Part shown: positions 34,818 through 43,038 of the stretch, piece after piece
How the letters are laid out: every line of letters begins with the position of its first letter
How positions within the stretch are numbered: the first letter of the stretch is position 1
From: Sporisorium sorghi
Taxonomy: Eukaryota > Basidiomycota > Ustilaginomycetes > Ustilaginales > Ustilaginaceae
Assembly (NCBI GenBank): GCA_023212695.1
Contig: JALCCG010000006.1
Coordinates: forward strand, 159,065-223,064
Direction: 5' to 3'
DNA length: 64,000 nucleotides
Program-made: the position numbers and the translations under genes
Notes under the pieces: generated by a model
Database searches by the model: none
What the model saw: only the letters and a program-made list of their open reading frames with translations
Told to the model about the DNA's origin: nothing

Positions 34818-35702
34818 ATGTCTTCCAAGACAGACCGTAAAAATCTGAGGAATGGGCTGCTGTTCATTTCACCCTGGATCATCGGGTTCCTGCTATTTAC
34901 GGCATATCCATTGTTCAGTTCATTGTATTACTCGTTGACTGATTACAACATCATCAATGAGCCGGTGTGGGTGGGTCTGGACAATTACGTCAAGCTGTTT
35001 ACGGGGGATTCCTTATTCTACAAGGTGCTGTACAACACGCTGTTCATGATTGTGGTTGGCATCTCGGTGACAACGGTCGGGTCGGTATTCATCGCGATTC
35101 TGCTGAATAACCGGCGCATTCGGGGCTTGGCTTTCTTCCGGGTGGTGTTCTTCCTGCCAACGCTGGTTCCGCTTGTTGTGCTGTCGATTCTCTGGATTTG
35201 GGTGCTGCAGCCGGACAACGGCGTGCTTAATACGATTCTCGGGTTCATCGGGATCGAGGGACCCGGTTGGTTTTCCAGTCCTTTTTGGGCAAAACCGGCT
35301 TTTGTGCTGATGGCACTCTGGGGCTCGGGACAGATGATCATTATTTATCTGGCAGGGCTCCAGGGCATTTCGGATTCCCTCTACGAAGCGGCTTCAATCG
35401 ATGGGGCCAGCTCATGGAGACAGGTGCTTCATATTACAATTCCAATGCTGAAACCGGCGATTGTATTCAATGTCATTACGGGCATGATCGGGACGCTGCA
35501 GTCTTTTGCGGAATCCTTCATCATCACAAACGGCGGTCCGGACGGCTCCACGATGTTCTATTCCCTGTACCTGTATCAAAATGCCTTCCAGTATGCCAAG
35601 ATGGGCTACGCTTCGGCCATGGCCTGGATCCTGCTCGTCATTGCGCTGCTGATCACTTTATTTTTATTCAAGCTATCCAACGGGTTTAAAGCGGAGGAGT
35701 AA
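34818..35702 (+). CDS. Sugar ABC permease, MalF/carbohydrate type 1
   Basis: 294 residues, six membrane segments, starting MSSKTDRKNLRNGLLFISPWIIGFLLF. The EAA loop is SDSLYEAASIDGASSWRQVLHITIPMLKP and the typical ESFIITNGGPDGSTMFYSLYLYQNAFQY follows. A GGGGAGATGGGGGCATC stretch supplies the ribosome site. It pairs with the preceding permease. Confidence 0.92.
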   Translation: MSSKTDRKNLRNGLLFISPWIIGFLLFTAYPLFSSLYYSLTDYNIINEPVWVGLDNYVKLFTGDSLFYKVLYNTLFMIVVGISVTTVGSVFIAILLNNRRIRGLAFFRVVFFLPTLVPLVVLSILWIWVLQPDNGVLNTILGFIGIEGPGWFSSPFWAKPAFVLMALWGSGQMIIIYLAGLQGISDSLYEAASIDGASSWRQVLHITIPMLKPAIVFNVITGMIGTLQSFAESFIITNGGPDGSTMFYSLYLYQNAFQYAKMGYASAMAWILLVIALLITLFLFKLSNGFKAEE

Positions 35703-35762
35703 TCTGCTCCGCGTTAATATACCAAGCCATCAAACTTGATCTTAGAAGGAGATATGGAAATT

Positions 35763-36218
35763 ATGGAGCAAAGTATGCTGGGAACCAAAGTCATTACACA
35801 GATCGGAATTATCGTGAAGGATATCGAGAAGGTGGGAGCGAGTTATGCTAAATTTTTCGGCATCCAGCCTCCGACATGGTTCTGGACCGATACTCGGGAA
35901 GTCGCACAGACCGAATACAACGGCGGTCCTTCGGAAGCCCGTTCGAAGCTGGCTTTCATTGACTGCGGCCAGCTGCAGGTGGAACTGATTGAGCCGGATG
36001 AGCAGCCATCGACCTGGCGCGAATTTCTGGATACGCATGGCGAAGGGGTCCACCACATTGCATTTGTCATTGAGGGGATGAAGGAGAAGCTTGAGATTCT
36101 GAATGGCAGCGGCATGCCTCTAATCCAGAAGGGGGAATATACGGGCGGCCGTTACGCCTACGTGGATACGTTTAGTGAGCTGAAGGTACTGATCGAGCTG
36201 CTGGAGAACGACAAATAA
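35763..36218 (+). CDS. VOC-family (glyoxalase/dioxygenase fold) protein
   Basis: About 151 residues; start ATG 35763 or ATG 35754 (the latter is only two bases from AAGGAG, so I prefer 35763). Two beta-alpha-beta-beta-beta modules of the vicinal-oxygen-chelate fold: TQIGIIVKDIEKVGASYAKFFGI, VELIEPDEQPSTWREF, HGEGVHHIAFVIEGM (metal-ligand His) and GRYAYVDTFSELKVLIELLE. Likely an isomerase, epimerase or lyase acting on an imported sugar derivative. It has a paralogue next door. Confidence 0.82.
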   Translation: MEQSMLGTKVITQIGIIVKDIEKVGASYAKFFGIQPPTWFWTDTREVAQTEYNGGPSEARSKLAFIDCGQLQVELIEPDEQPSTWREFLDTHGEGVHHIAFVIEGMKEKLEILNGSGMPLIQKGEYTGGRYAYVDTFSELKVLIELLENDK

Positions 36219-36249
36219 GAATTATCTTCATGATGAAGGAGAGAGCCGA

Positions 36250-36726
36250 ATGAATCATATGGAGAACAATCACTTGCTCAAAATGGGAATCGTCGTCCAT
36301 GATATAGAAGCGGCGGCCCGGCACTATTGTGAATTATTCGGCATGGAGATGCCGCCTATATCGATACCCGATCCGCATGCCGCACCGGAACCGACGGAGG
36401 ATTCGTATACGTGGCAGCGGGGGGAGCTTCGCCCGACCCGGACGAAGATGTGTGTCCTGAAGATGGGACCGATGGTGCTGGAATTGCTGGAGCCCTATGA
36501 TGAGCCGAGTCCGTGGAATGAATACAAGCAATCCCGCGGGCAGGGCGTGCATTTTGTAATGTTCACCGTGAACGGTTTTAATCAGCATATTGATTTCCTG
36601 GAAGGGAAAGGGTATCCGCTGAACCATAAAGGCGAGTATGGGGCAGGCCGTTACGGCTATTTTGACTCCGAAGATAAACTTGGCGTTACGCTTGGATTGC
36701 AGGAGCTCGGTCCGAAGCAGGATTAG
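36250..36726 (+). CDS. VOC-family protein, paralogue of the preceding gene
   Basis: 158 residues with the same fold and order of motifs (LKMGIVVHDIEAAARHYCELFGM, VLELLEPYDEPSPWNEY, QGVHFVMFTV, GRYGYFDSEDKLGVTLGL). AAGGAGAG lies six bases before ATG 36250. The two neighbours look like a tandem duplication that has diverged, and may form a heteromer or act on successive intermediates. Function is inferred from the operon only. Confidence 0.82.
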   Translation: MNHMENNHLLKMGIVVHDIEAAARHYCELFGMEMPPISIPDPHAAPEPTEDSYTWQRGELRPTRTKMCVLKMGPMVLELLEPYDEPSPWNEYKQSRGQGVHFVMFTVNGFNQHIDFLEGKGYPLNHKGEYGAGRYGYFDSEDKLGVTLGLQELGPKQD

Positions 36727-36813
36727 AGAGGTATGCACAACGGGAACGAGAAGAATGATCCCATTCGCAGAGAAGGAATAGAATGAAGTCAACCATCAAA
36801 GGGGTGAACCATA

Positions 36814-37515
36814 TTGAACATCGTGATCACCGGAGCCAATAAGGGGCTGGGCCTCGAACTGACGAGGGAGGCGCTTGGCCGCGGGCATCAGATCGTGGCG
36901 GGCGTACGGAACACAGAGCGCAGTCATCCAGAGCTTCGAGCACTGCGATCCGACTACCCGGCGCAATTACAGATCATGAATCTCGATGTGGATCAGGAAG
37001 ACGTCATTGCATCCGCGGCAGAAGAGATCCATGAGATGTGGGATCAAGTGGATGCGGTCATTAACAATGCCGGCATTCTGAATGGCCGGGATCAAGTCAT
37101 CGAGAACTTAAACTTTGACGATGTCGAGAAGAGCATGCAGACCAATCTCTATGGGCCCATGAAAATGGTAAAACATCTGCTGCCACAGCTCCGCAGGAGT
37201 TCGGCACCCGCCATTATCAACGTATCGTCCGAGGCTGGCTGCTTCACGGGCGCCTATGGCGGCGATTATCCGTATGCGATATCGAAGAGCGGACTGATCT
37301 TCTTCACGGCCCAGCTCCGCAAGGCGCTTGCTGCCGATAATTTCATGGTGTACGCCGTGCATCCCGGTTGGATTCGTACCCCGATGGGCGGAGATCATGC
37401 ACCGGGTGATCCCGTGGATACCGCCAAGGGCCTGCTGGATCTGGTGGAACGCCGCATGGTGCCGGAGCAGGACGGCTGGATGATCAATCATAAGGGCGAG
37501 ACGATGCCTTTTTAG
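36814..37515 (+). CDS. Short-chain dehydrogenase/reductase (SDR)
   Basis: 233 residues from TTG 36814 with AAAGGGGTGA upstream. Cofactor motif TGANKGLG at residues 6-13, NNAG near 84-87, a serine at IINVSSEAG and the active-site YAISK. The Rossmann fold is complete, though shorter at the C terminus than many SDRs. It probably oxidises or reduces a sugar or sugar acid in this LacI-controlled pathway. Confidence 0.88.
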   Translation: MNIVITGANKGLGLELTREALGRGHQIVAGVRNTERSHPELRALRSDYPAQLQIMNLDVDQEDVIASAAEEIHEMWDQVDAVINNAGILNGRDQVIENLNFDDVEKSMQTNLYGPMKMVKHLLPQLRRSSAPAIINVSSEAGCFTGAYGGDYPYAISKSGLIFFTAQLRKALAADNFMVYAVHPGWIRTPMGGDHAPGDPVDTAKGLLDLVERRMVPEQDGWMINHKGETMPF

Positions 37516-37572
37516 ATCAGGGCCTGCGTTTCGATCCTATGAGTGCTGCACCAAGGAAAGGAGGAGTTTATA

Positions 37573-38244
37573 ATGGCACAACCCAAACACATACTGGCCA
37601 TCGTTGGCGATTTTTATCATGACAGACAGCTCGCCACGGATTCCCTGAACCGAATCGTGAAACCCTTTGTGGAACAAGGCTTGGTTCAGCTTCGCTATGG
37701 GGCCGTAACCGAATTAGCCGATAGGCTGAAGGAACAGCCGGATGCGGTGGTGCTCTTTGCCGAGGATCGGATTGATCCTCAAGGGAGCCCTGACAAGCGC
37801 TGGATGACCAGCGAGGCGGAGCATCAGATTCAGGCTTATGTTGCCGCCGGTGGCGTATGGATAGCCTGGCATTCGGGGCTCGCGTCATATGCGGAGGATG
37901 GAGAGTACGTTAACATGCTGCGCGGCAGCTTTGACTATCATCCGGATGTGCACCGCGAGGTGATCTATACGCCTGTAGCCGGGACAGCTCTGGGAGGAGG
38001 GGGCGATCGCTTCGGCTTTCTGGATGAGCATTACTTTGTGCATTGCCGGGAAGAAGAGACGGAAGTGTTCCTTCGTTCGGAGTCTGTGGACGGGGAGTCC
38101 GTCGCGGGCTGGGCTCATCCTTACGGAAGCGGGAAAGTGGTCTGCATCACGCCTGCCCACCGGGAGGAAGGACTGATGAACGAGGCGTTTGCAAGCGTAA
38201 TGAGACAAGGGGTTGCTTGGGGATTGGAACTGGAACAGCCATAA
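37573..38244 (+). CDS. ThuA-like domain protein
   Basis: 223 residues from ATG 37573, which follows AAAGGAGGAG. The ThuA-like (class I glutamine amidotransferase-like) fold is indicated by ILAIVGDFYHDRQ, DAVVLFAEDRID, IQAYVAAGGVWIAWHSGLA and the C-terminal AHPYGSGKVVCITPAHREEGLMNEAF. ThuA is tied to keto-sugar (trehalose/sucrose) use in rhizobia. The last gene of the operon, its presence supports oxidised-sugar metabolism for the cluster. Confidence 0.85.
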   Translation: MAQPKHILAIVGDFYHDRQLATDSLNRIVKPFVEQGLVQLRYGAVTELADRLKEQPDAVVLFAEDRIDPQGSPDKRWMTSEAEHQIQAYVAAGGVWIAWHSGLASYAEDGEYVNMLRGSFDYHPDVHREVIYTPVAGTALGGGGDRFGFLDEHYFVHCREEETEVFLRSESVDGESVAGWAHPYGSGKVVCITPAHREEGLMNEAFASVMRQGVAWGLELEQP

Positions 38245-38363
38245 TGGAATTGCATGACCTGAAACCAAGAGAACATGAGGCGTCTTATATGCGATATAGT
38301 ATACGGTAAGAACTAGATGAGGCGGGTGCAGAAGCACTCGTCTTATTTTTAGGTTTTTTCGGT

Positions 38364-38394
38364 TTGACTCTCCTCTAAGAGGAGGCCTTAGACT
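38364..38394 (+). promoter_or_regulatory. MerR-type promoter/operator of the tipA-like gene
   Basis: TTGACT at 38364-38369 and TAGACT at 38389-38394 are 19 bases apart, longer than the usual 17 and typical of MerR-activated promoters. The spacer holds the perfect dyad CTCCTCT-A-AGAGGAG (38370-38384). This fits autoactivation. Confidence 0.8.
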
Positions 38395-38417
38395 GAAGGT
38401 CGAAGGAGGGAACACCT

Positions 38418-39164
38418 ATGTTATATACGGTAAAAGAAGTGTCGATTCTGTCCAAGGTGACCATCAAGACACTGCATCATTATCATAAACTCGGCTTGCT
38501 CTTGCCTGCCGAAATAAGTGATGCCGGTTACCGGTTGTACGGGACGAAGGAGCTGGAACGGCTGCAGCAAATCCGGTTTTACCGGGAGTTGGATTTCTCT
38601 TTGGAGCAAGTTAAAGAGCTGCTGACGGAGACGCCGGAGCGGCTCTCCATCTTGTCAGAGCAGGAGCAGCTGCTCCAGGAGAGGCAGGATCGACTGGAGA
38701 GCATCCTTCAGACTTTACGGCGTTCCATTCATTACACGAAGGAGGGTCTGGCGATGGAACCTCAAGATCTGTTTAATGGCTTCGGCAGTGCAGAAGAATG
38801 GGAGGATGCGTTAGCGGAGCAGAATCAGCATCTGAAAGAGCAGTATGACGTGGATTTGTTGGAGGGGGAGCCTGTCGATGTTTCCAGTATGAACGAGCAG
38901 GCGAGGGAAGCAGCCGCTTTTATGTCCGCCATAGCGAATGCTCTCATAACCGGGATCAAGCACGATGATGAGCGTGTTCAGCTTTCGATTCGGAATCATC
39001 TGCAGTTTATGAACGAGCAGGGTCACACCTTCTCGGCTGCCGATTTTGCGGGGCAGACGAAGTTCTTCCTGCGTGATGAATTTCATCTTCGAATGCTGGA
39101 GGAGCAGCAGACGGGAATGGCTTATTATCTGCATGCAGCTGCGGAGGCGTACGCGGAAGTGTGA
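38418..39164 (+). CDS. TipA-like MerR-family transcriptional activator
   Basis: 248 residues. N-terminal winged MerR domain (MLYTVKEVSILSKVTIKTLHHYHKLGLLLPAEISDAGYRLY), a coiled-coil dimerisation helix (QEQLLQERQDRLESILQTLRR) and a C-terminal TipAS-type ligand domain (AAAFMSAIANALI, YYLHAAAEAYAE at the end). TipAS domains bind thiopeptide or other multidrug-type ligands. CGAAGGAGG precedes ATG 38418. No target gene is co-oriented directly behind it; the promoter upstream suggests that it controls itself. Confidence 0.92.
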   Translation: MLYTVKEVSILSKVTIKTLHHYHKLGLLLPAEISDAGYRLYGTKELERLQQIRFYRELDFSLEQVKELLTETPERLSILSEQEQLLQERQDRLESILQTLRRSIHYTKEGLAMEPQDLFNGFGSAEEWEDALAEQNQHLKEQYDVDLLEGEPVDVSSMNEQAREAAAFMSAIANALITGIKHDDERVQLSIRNHLQFMNEQGHTFSAADFAGQTKFFLRDEFHLRMLEEQQTGMAYYLHAAAEAYAEV

Positions 39165-39195
39165 TGAAGCCGGGTGAAAAGGTCAGCCGAATGCC

Positions 39196-39236
39196 AAACA
39201 AGACACCTTTTCTATTACGAAAGGTGTCTTGTTTTA
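39196..39236. terminator. Bidirectional terminator
   Basis: AACAAGACACCTTT pairs with AAAGGTGTCTTGTT, with A- and T-rich flanks, between the MerR (+) and HxlR (-) genes. Confidence 0.88.
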
Positions 39237-39255
39237 TATGGCTTATATGAGAGAG

Positions 39256-39597
39256 TCAGGTCCACCGCGCCGCCCACAGCTTCATTTCCTTGCAGATGAC
39301 GTGCAGATCCATGCCCTTGGGGGTCAAGGTGTACTCGACCGTAACCGGAACGGTAGGGAATACCTCGCGTTCAAGCACGCCCTGCTCTTCCAGATGGCGA
39401 AGCGTTGTGGTCAGTGCCCGCGGACTGACGTTCGGGATCTTTCGCTGGAGCTCGCCAAACCGTTTCGTGCCGCCGAAGAGCTCACGGATGACAAGAAATG
39501 CCCATTTTCCGCCTAAGACCAGTAGCGTTTTTTCGATATTGCATTCGATATGTTCGGGTGTTTTGGGTATGTAGCTGCTCGATTTATTCCCCATCAT
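39256..39597 (-). CDS. HxlR-family winged-helix regulator
   Basis: 113 residues with a cysteine (IECNIEKTLLVLGGKW) near residue 19 in the position used for thiol/quinone sensing by YodB- and HypR-type members. The winged helix is LLVLGGKWAFLVIRELFGGTKRFGELQRKIPNVSPRALTTTLRHLEEQGVLEREVFPTVPVTVEYTLTPKG. It is divergent from an aldo/keto reductase gene and very likely represses it in response to electrophile or disulfide stress. Confidence 0.92.
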   Translation of the reverse strand: MMGNKSSSYIPKTPEHIECNIEKTLLVLGGKWAFLVIRELFGGTKRFGELQRKIPNVSPRALTTTLRHLEEQGVLEREVFPTVPVTVEYTLTPKGMDLHVICKEMKLWAARWT

Positions 39598-39625
39598 GAA
39601 AGGCTCCCTCCGATATTCTACTAAC

Positions 39626-39639
39626 TATACTCAAGTATA
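39626..39639. promoter_or_regulatory. Probable HxlR operator before the aldo/keto reductase
   Basis: TATACT-CA-AGTATA, a 14-bp dyad in the divergent region, ending 14 bases before a TATAAT -10 box at 39654-39659. TACT/AGTA half-sites are typical of HxlR-type regulators. Confidence 0.6.
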
Positions 39640-39754
39640 TCAGCTATCCTCTCTATAATATAGTGAAGAACATTTCACTTCTTCCCTAAGAATAGGAACT
39701 AATTTAGAATAACAGATGTACCACTATCGTTATCTTATTGAAGGAGGAATTGCA

Positions 39755-40693
39755 ATGAAATATAGAAAATTGGGCCGCACAGGTCTCAAGGTCAGTGAGA
39801 TCAGCTTGGGAAGCTGGCTTACTTACGGCGGTTATGTTGAGCGCGAGAATGCGGTGAACGCCATCAAGACGGCTTATGACCTGGGTATTAACTTTTTTGA
39901 TACAGCGAACGTCTATGAAAAGGGTGCGGCTGAAGTGTTGGTTGGCGAAACGCTGAAAGCGTATCCGCGTGAATCGTATGTGCTGGCGACCAAGGCTTTC
40001 TGGCCGATGGGTGATGGTCCGAACGATCGCGGCTTGTCCCGCAAGCACATTATGGAGCAGGCTCATGCCAGCTTGAAGCGTCTGGGCCATGATTATGTTG
40101 ATATTTTCTACTGCCACCGTCATGATCCGGAAACACCGCTTGATGAAACTCTTCGCGCGCTTGATGATCTCGTTCGCCAAGGAAAAGTGCTGTATGTTGG
40201 CGTCAGTGAATGGCAGGCTTCGCAAATCGCGGAAGCATTGACCGTAGCGGATCGTTATTTGCTGGACCGTATCGTGGTAAACCAACCGATCTACAACATG
40301 TTTGAACGTTATATCGAGAAGGAAATCATTCCGCTCAGCGAGCGCTCGGGCATCGGTCAGGTGGTATTCTCCCCGCTGGCCCAAGGACTGCTCACAGGGA
40401 AATACACCTCCGCTTCGGATATTCCAGCCGACAGCCGCGCTGCGAAGCTGGATTGGATGCGCAAAGGCATTACCGAGGAAAAAATCGCGAAGGTTCATGA
40501 GCTTGAGAAGATTGCGGCAGAGCTTGAGGTGTCCGTAGGCAATCTGGCGCTTGCCTGGATTCTGCGTCAACCAAACGTTGCCAGTGCGCTTGTCGGCGCA
40601 AGCCGTCCGGAACAGGTAACCGAGAATGCGAAGGCATCCGGCATTGAACTCAGCGAAGAGGTTCAAACTCGCATTGAAGAGATCCTGAAATAG
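39755..40693 (+). CDS. Aldo/keto reductase (voltage-gated K-channel beta-subunit-like)
   Basis: 312 residues from ATG 39755, with GAAGGAGGA upstream. NADPH-dependent oxidoreductase with the TIM barrel. Catalytic tetrad regions are FFDTANVYEKGAAE (Asp, Tyr), LATKAFWPMGDG (Lys) and YVDIFYCHRHDPETPLDETLRALDDLVRQGKVLYVGVSEW (His). The N-terminal MKYRKLGRTGLKVSEISLGSW and C-terminal NVASALVGASRPEQV are typical. Probably detoxifies aldehydes or quinones under HxlR control. Confidence 0.94.
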   Translation: MKYRKLGRTGLKVSEISLGSWLTYGGYVERENAVNAIKTAYDLGINFFDTANVYEKGAAEVLVGETLKAYPRESYVLATKAFWPMGDGPNDRGLSRKHIMEQAHASLKRLGHDYVDIFYCHRHDPETPLDETLRALDDLVRQGKVLYVGVSEWQASQIAEALTVADRYLLDRIVVNQPIYNMFERYIEKEIIPLSERSGIGQVVFSPLAQGLLTGKYTSASDIPADSRAAKLDWMRKGITEEKIAKVHELEKIAAELEVSVGNLALAWILRQPNVASALVGASRPEQVTENAKASGIELSEEVQTRIEEILK

Positions 40694-40719
40694 AAAAACA
40701 GCAGGCCAGCTTGAAATGG

Positions 40720-40756
40720 AAAGCCGCTCAACCATTCGTTGAGCGGCTTTTTTTTG
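40720..40756 (+). terminator. Terminator after the aldo/keto reductase
   Basis: AAAGCCGCTCAA pairs with TTGAGCGGCTTT, with a long T-run. It also sits just below the end of the minus-strand reductase. Confidence 0.9.
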
Positions 40757-40767
40757 GCGTGGTTTAT

Positions 40768-41742
40768 TTAACCCAGTCGATACGTCGCAAATGGCTTGGC
40801 ATACACAAAGCCGTTGCTGACTTCGTCCAGGCTCGAACCTAGTGTCTCATCGATCTCGATTTCCAGACTCTTCAGATTATCATCCAGCTGCTCGGTTTTC
40901 GTAGCGCCGACAATGACCGTGGACACCGTAGGGCGATTCATCAGCCAGGCAAGGGAAAGAGCGCTTGGGGAATGACCGTGCTCTGCGGCGAGCTGACTGA
41001 CTTGCTGACCGAGCTTTAGATTGTGATCTTCCAGGAAGCGATTGAAGTTCGGATCGGTCTCGGCACGGGAGCCGGAAGGCGTGCTGCTGCCTTGGCTGTA
41101 TTTGCCGGTAAGAATACCGCCAGCCAGAGGGAAATACGGAATGATGCCAACGCCCTGATCCAGACAGAGGGGGACCAGCTCCAGTTCCGGTGTTCGGTCC
41201 GCGAGAGAGTAACTCGTCTGGGTGGACACATACCGGGCATATCCTTTAAGCTCGCTGATGCCAAGCGCCTTCATAATTTCCCAAGCTGCATAGTTGGAGG
41301 CGCCGATATATCTCACTTTTCCCGACGACATCAGGTCATCCAGCGTGCGCAAGGTTTCCTCAAGAGGAGTATGGGGGTCAAAGGTATGAATCTGATACAG
41401 GTCCACATAATCCGTCTTCAGCCGCTTAAGGCTGTTCTCAAGCTCTTGCAGCAGATGATAACGGGAGGAGCCCCGCTCATTGGGTCCCTGGCCATTCACA
41501 AGTCCTGCCTTCGTAGCCAATACGACGTTATGACGCTTGCCGGACAGTGCTTGTCCAATGATTCGTTCCGATTCAGAGCCCGCATAAATGTTGGCGGTAT
41601 CGATGAAATTGATGCCATGGTCCAGTGCATGGTCGATAATGCGTGTCGAAGTTTCTTGATCGGCCCTTTTGCCAAAAGCATTCGTGCCCAGGCCGAGCTT
41701 CGAAACCTTGAGTCCGCTGCTTCCGAGACGGCAGTAGTTCAT
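40768..41742 (-). CDS. Aldo/keto reductase (second, YghZ/Tas-like)
   Basis: 324 residues from ATG 41742, chosen for AAAGGAG nearby; the frame is open 60 codons further without support. Tetrad regions are FIDTANIYAGSESERIIGQAL, VLATKAGLVNGQGPNERGSS and YVDLYQIHTFDPHTPLEETLRTLDDLMSSGKVRYIGASNY. It shares the family with the preceding gene but is clearly distinct (YAAWEIMKALG, GVGIIPYFPLAGGILTGKY). NADPH-dependent; substrate unknown. Confidence 0.92.
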   Translation of the reverse strand: MNYCRLGSSGLKVSKLGLGTNAFGKRADQETSTRIIDHALDHGINFIDTANIYAGSESERIIGQALSGKRHNVVLATKAGLVNGQGPNERGSSRYHLLQELENSLKRLKTDYVDLYQIHTFDPHTPLEETLRTLDDLMSSGKVRYIGASNYAAWEIMKALGISELKGYARYVSTQTSYSLADRTPELELVPLCLDQGVGIIPYFPLAGGILTGKYSQGSSTPSGSRAETDPNFNRFLEDHNLKLGQQVSQLAAEHGHSPSALSLAWLMNRPTVSTVIVGATKTEQLDDNLKSLEIEIDETLGSSLDEVSNGFVYAKPFATYRLG

Positions 41743-41942
41743 CTTGATCGACTCCTTTATGTACAGATTGATTATAGTATAAACATTTTCACGGGAGCGG
41801 TCCAAATGGATCAGGGTCAGAACAGCACGGCACTGCTTAATGTCTACCTTCAAAAGGCTGCGGGAAATCCCCTGAGGTCCTTGCGATAGGAAGAATACTA
41901 CGTTAGGATAGTTACGTACCAATAGGAAGGGGTTATTATAAT

Positions 41943-42407
41943 ATGAATGAAGCTATTTTCAATCAATTGGATTTTGCTAGAGGCGGAACGATCAAAACGG
42001 TAGAAAATGTAACGGAGCAAGAGGCCAATATCATTCCAGAGGGATTCACGAACAATATTCGCTGGAACCTCGGACATATCTACACCGTGCATGAACAGTT
42101 CGCTTTTGCAACGGCTGGTGAGCCTGTACAAATGCCGGAAGGCTTCGAGGCATGGTTCGCCACCGGTACCAAGCCTGCGGATTGGACCACTGAGCCGCCT
42201 GCGTTATCCGAACTGGTATCGCTTTTGCAAGAACAAACCGCGCGTATTCGTGAAACCTTCTCGAATCGTCTGGACCAGTCTCCAGCACATCCGCTGACCA
42301 TCGGTCCACTGACGTTCCAAACCGTGGGCGAGCTCCTTGCGTTCAGCATGTATCATGAAGGCATGCATACGCAGACCATCAAGTCTTATAAGAAAATGAT
42401 ACGTTAA
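41943..42407 (+). CDS. DinB/YfiT-family protein (putative metal-dependent)
   Basis: 154 residues, four-helix bundle of the DinB superfamily. Metal-ligand histidines are in WNLGHIYTVHEQF and SMYHEGMHTQTI. Members include thiol S-transferases (bacillithiol, mycothiol) and many of unknown role. Divergent from the second reductase; the terminator follows directly. Confidence 0.88.
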   Translation: MNEAIFNQLDFARGGTIKTVENVTEQEANIIPEGFTNNIRWNLGHIYTVHEQFAFATAGEPVQMPEGFEAWFATGTKPADWTTEPPALSELVSLLQEQTARIRETFSNRLDQSPAHPLTIGPLTFQTVGELLAFSMYHEGMHTQTIKSYKKMIR

Positions 42408-42417
42408 TCATGAGAAG

Positions 42418-42457
42418 CGATAGAATGGTATCCTTGCGGATGCCTTCTATCGTTTTT
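42418..42457 (+). terminator. Terminator after the dinB-like gene
   Basis: CGATAGAA and inner GGTATCC pair with GGATGCC and TTCTATCG, followed by TTTTT. Confidence 0.85.
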
Positions 42458-42532
42458 GGTTTGCCCCCTGGGATGATCGATCCTTATAATGAAATTAGCT
42501 GATTGGAATAACGATTGGAGGATATTACGATT

Positions 42533-43036
42533 ATGGCTATAGAAATAGAACGCAAATACCTTTTGCCGGCATATCCCGATGCCTTGATTCAGGAAGGAAT
42601 ACTCGTGGTTGAGAAAGAACAGTTCATCGAGCAGACGTATTTGGCACTGGACGGCGATCAGGAGCTCAGGGTACGCAAGATACAAGATTTGAAGTCCGGC
42701 CGGCTAGAATTCACCCATACGTTCAAGAAAGGCTGGGGCATTGCCCGCGAAGAGATAGAATACGCCATTTCGGAGGGGCTGTATGAGCAGGTGGTGCAGG
42801 CGTTTGGAGCGGTTCCACTGACCAAGCGAAGAGTAACCGCCAGATGGGACAATACCTTAATTGAAATCGATGATTACGCACAGATCCAGATGCTTGTGCT
42901 TGAAGTGGAGTTTCCTTCTATGGAAGCGGCAGACGGCTTTGTGCCTCCGGCGTGGTTCGGACAAGATATCAGTATGGAGAAACAATACAGCAACAAGAAA
43001 GTATGGCGTGATCTGCAAGTGAGCAAGGAAGCGTAG
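42533..43036 (+). CDS. CYTH-domain protein (triphosphate tunnel metalloenzyme)
   Basis: 167 residues from ATG 42533 (GATTGGAGG upstream). The N-terminal signature MAIEIERKYLL is the ExExK triphosphate-binding motif; further strands carry ELRVRKI, LEFTHTFKKGWG, REEIEYAIS and LTKRRVTARWDNTLIEIDDY, then LVLEVEF and KYSNKKVW-type C-terminal residues. The family includes adenylate cyclases, thiamine triphosphatases and inorganic triphosphatases. Because no second domain is present, a triphosphatase is most likely. Confidence 0.88.
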   Translation: MAIEIERKYLLPAYPDALIQEGILVVEKEQFIEQTYLALDGDQELRVRKIQDLKSGRLEFTHTFKKGWGIAREEIEYAISEGLYEQVVQAFGAVPLTKRRVTARWDNTLIEIDDYAQIQMLVLEVEFPSMEAADGFVPPAWFGQDISMEKQYSNKKVWRDLQVSKEA

Positions 43037-43038
43037 CT

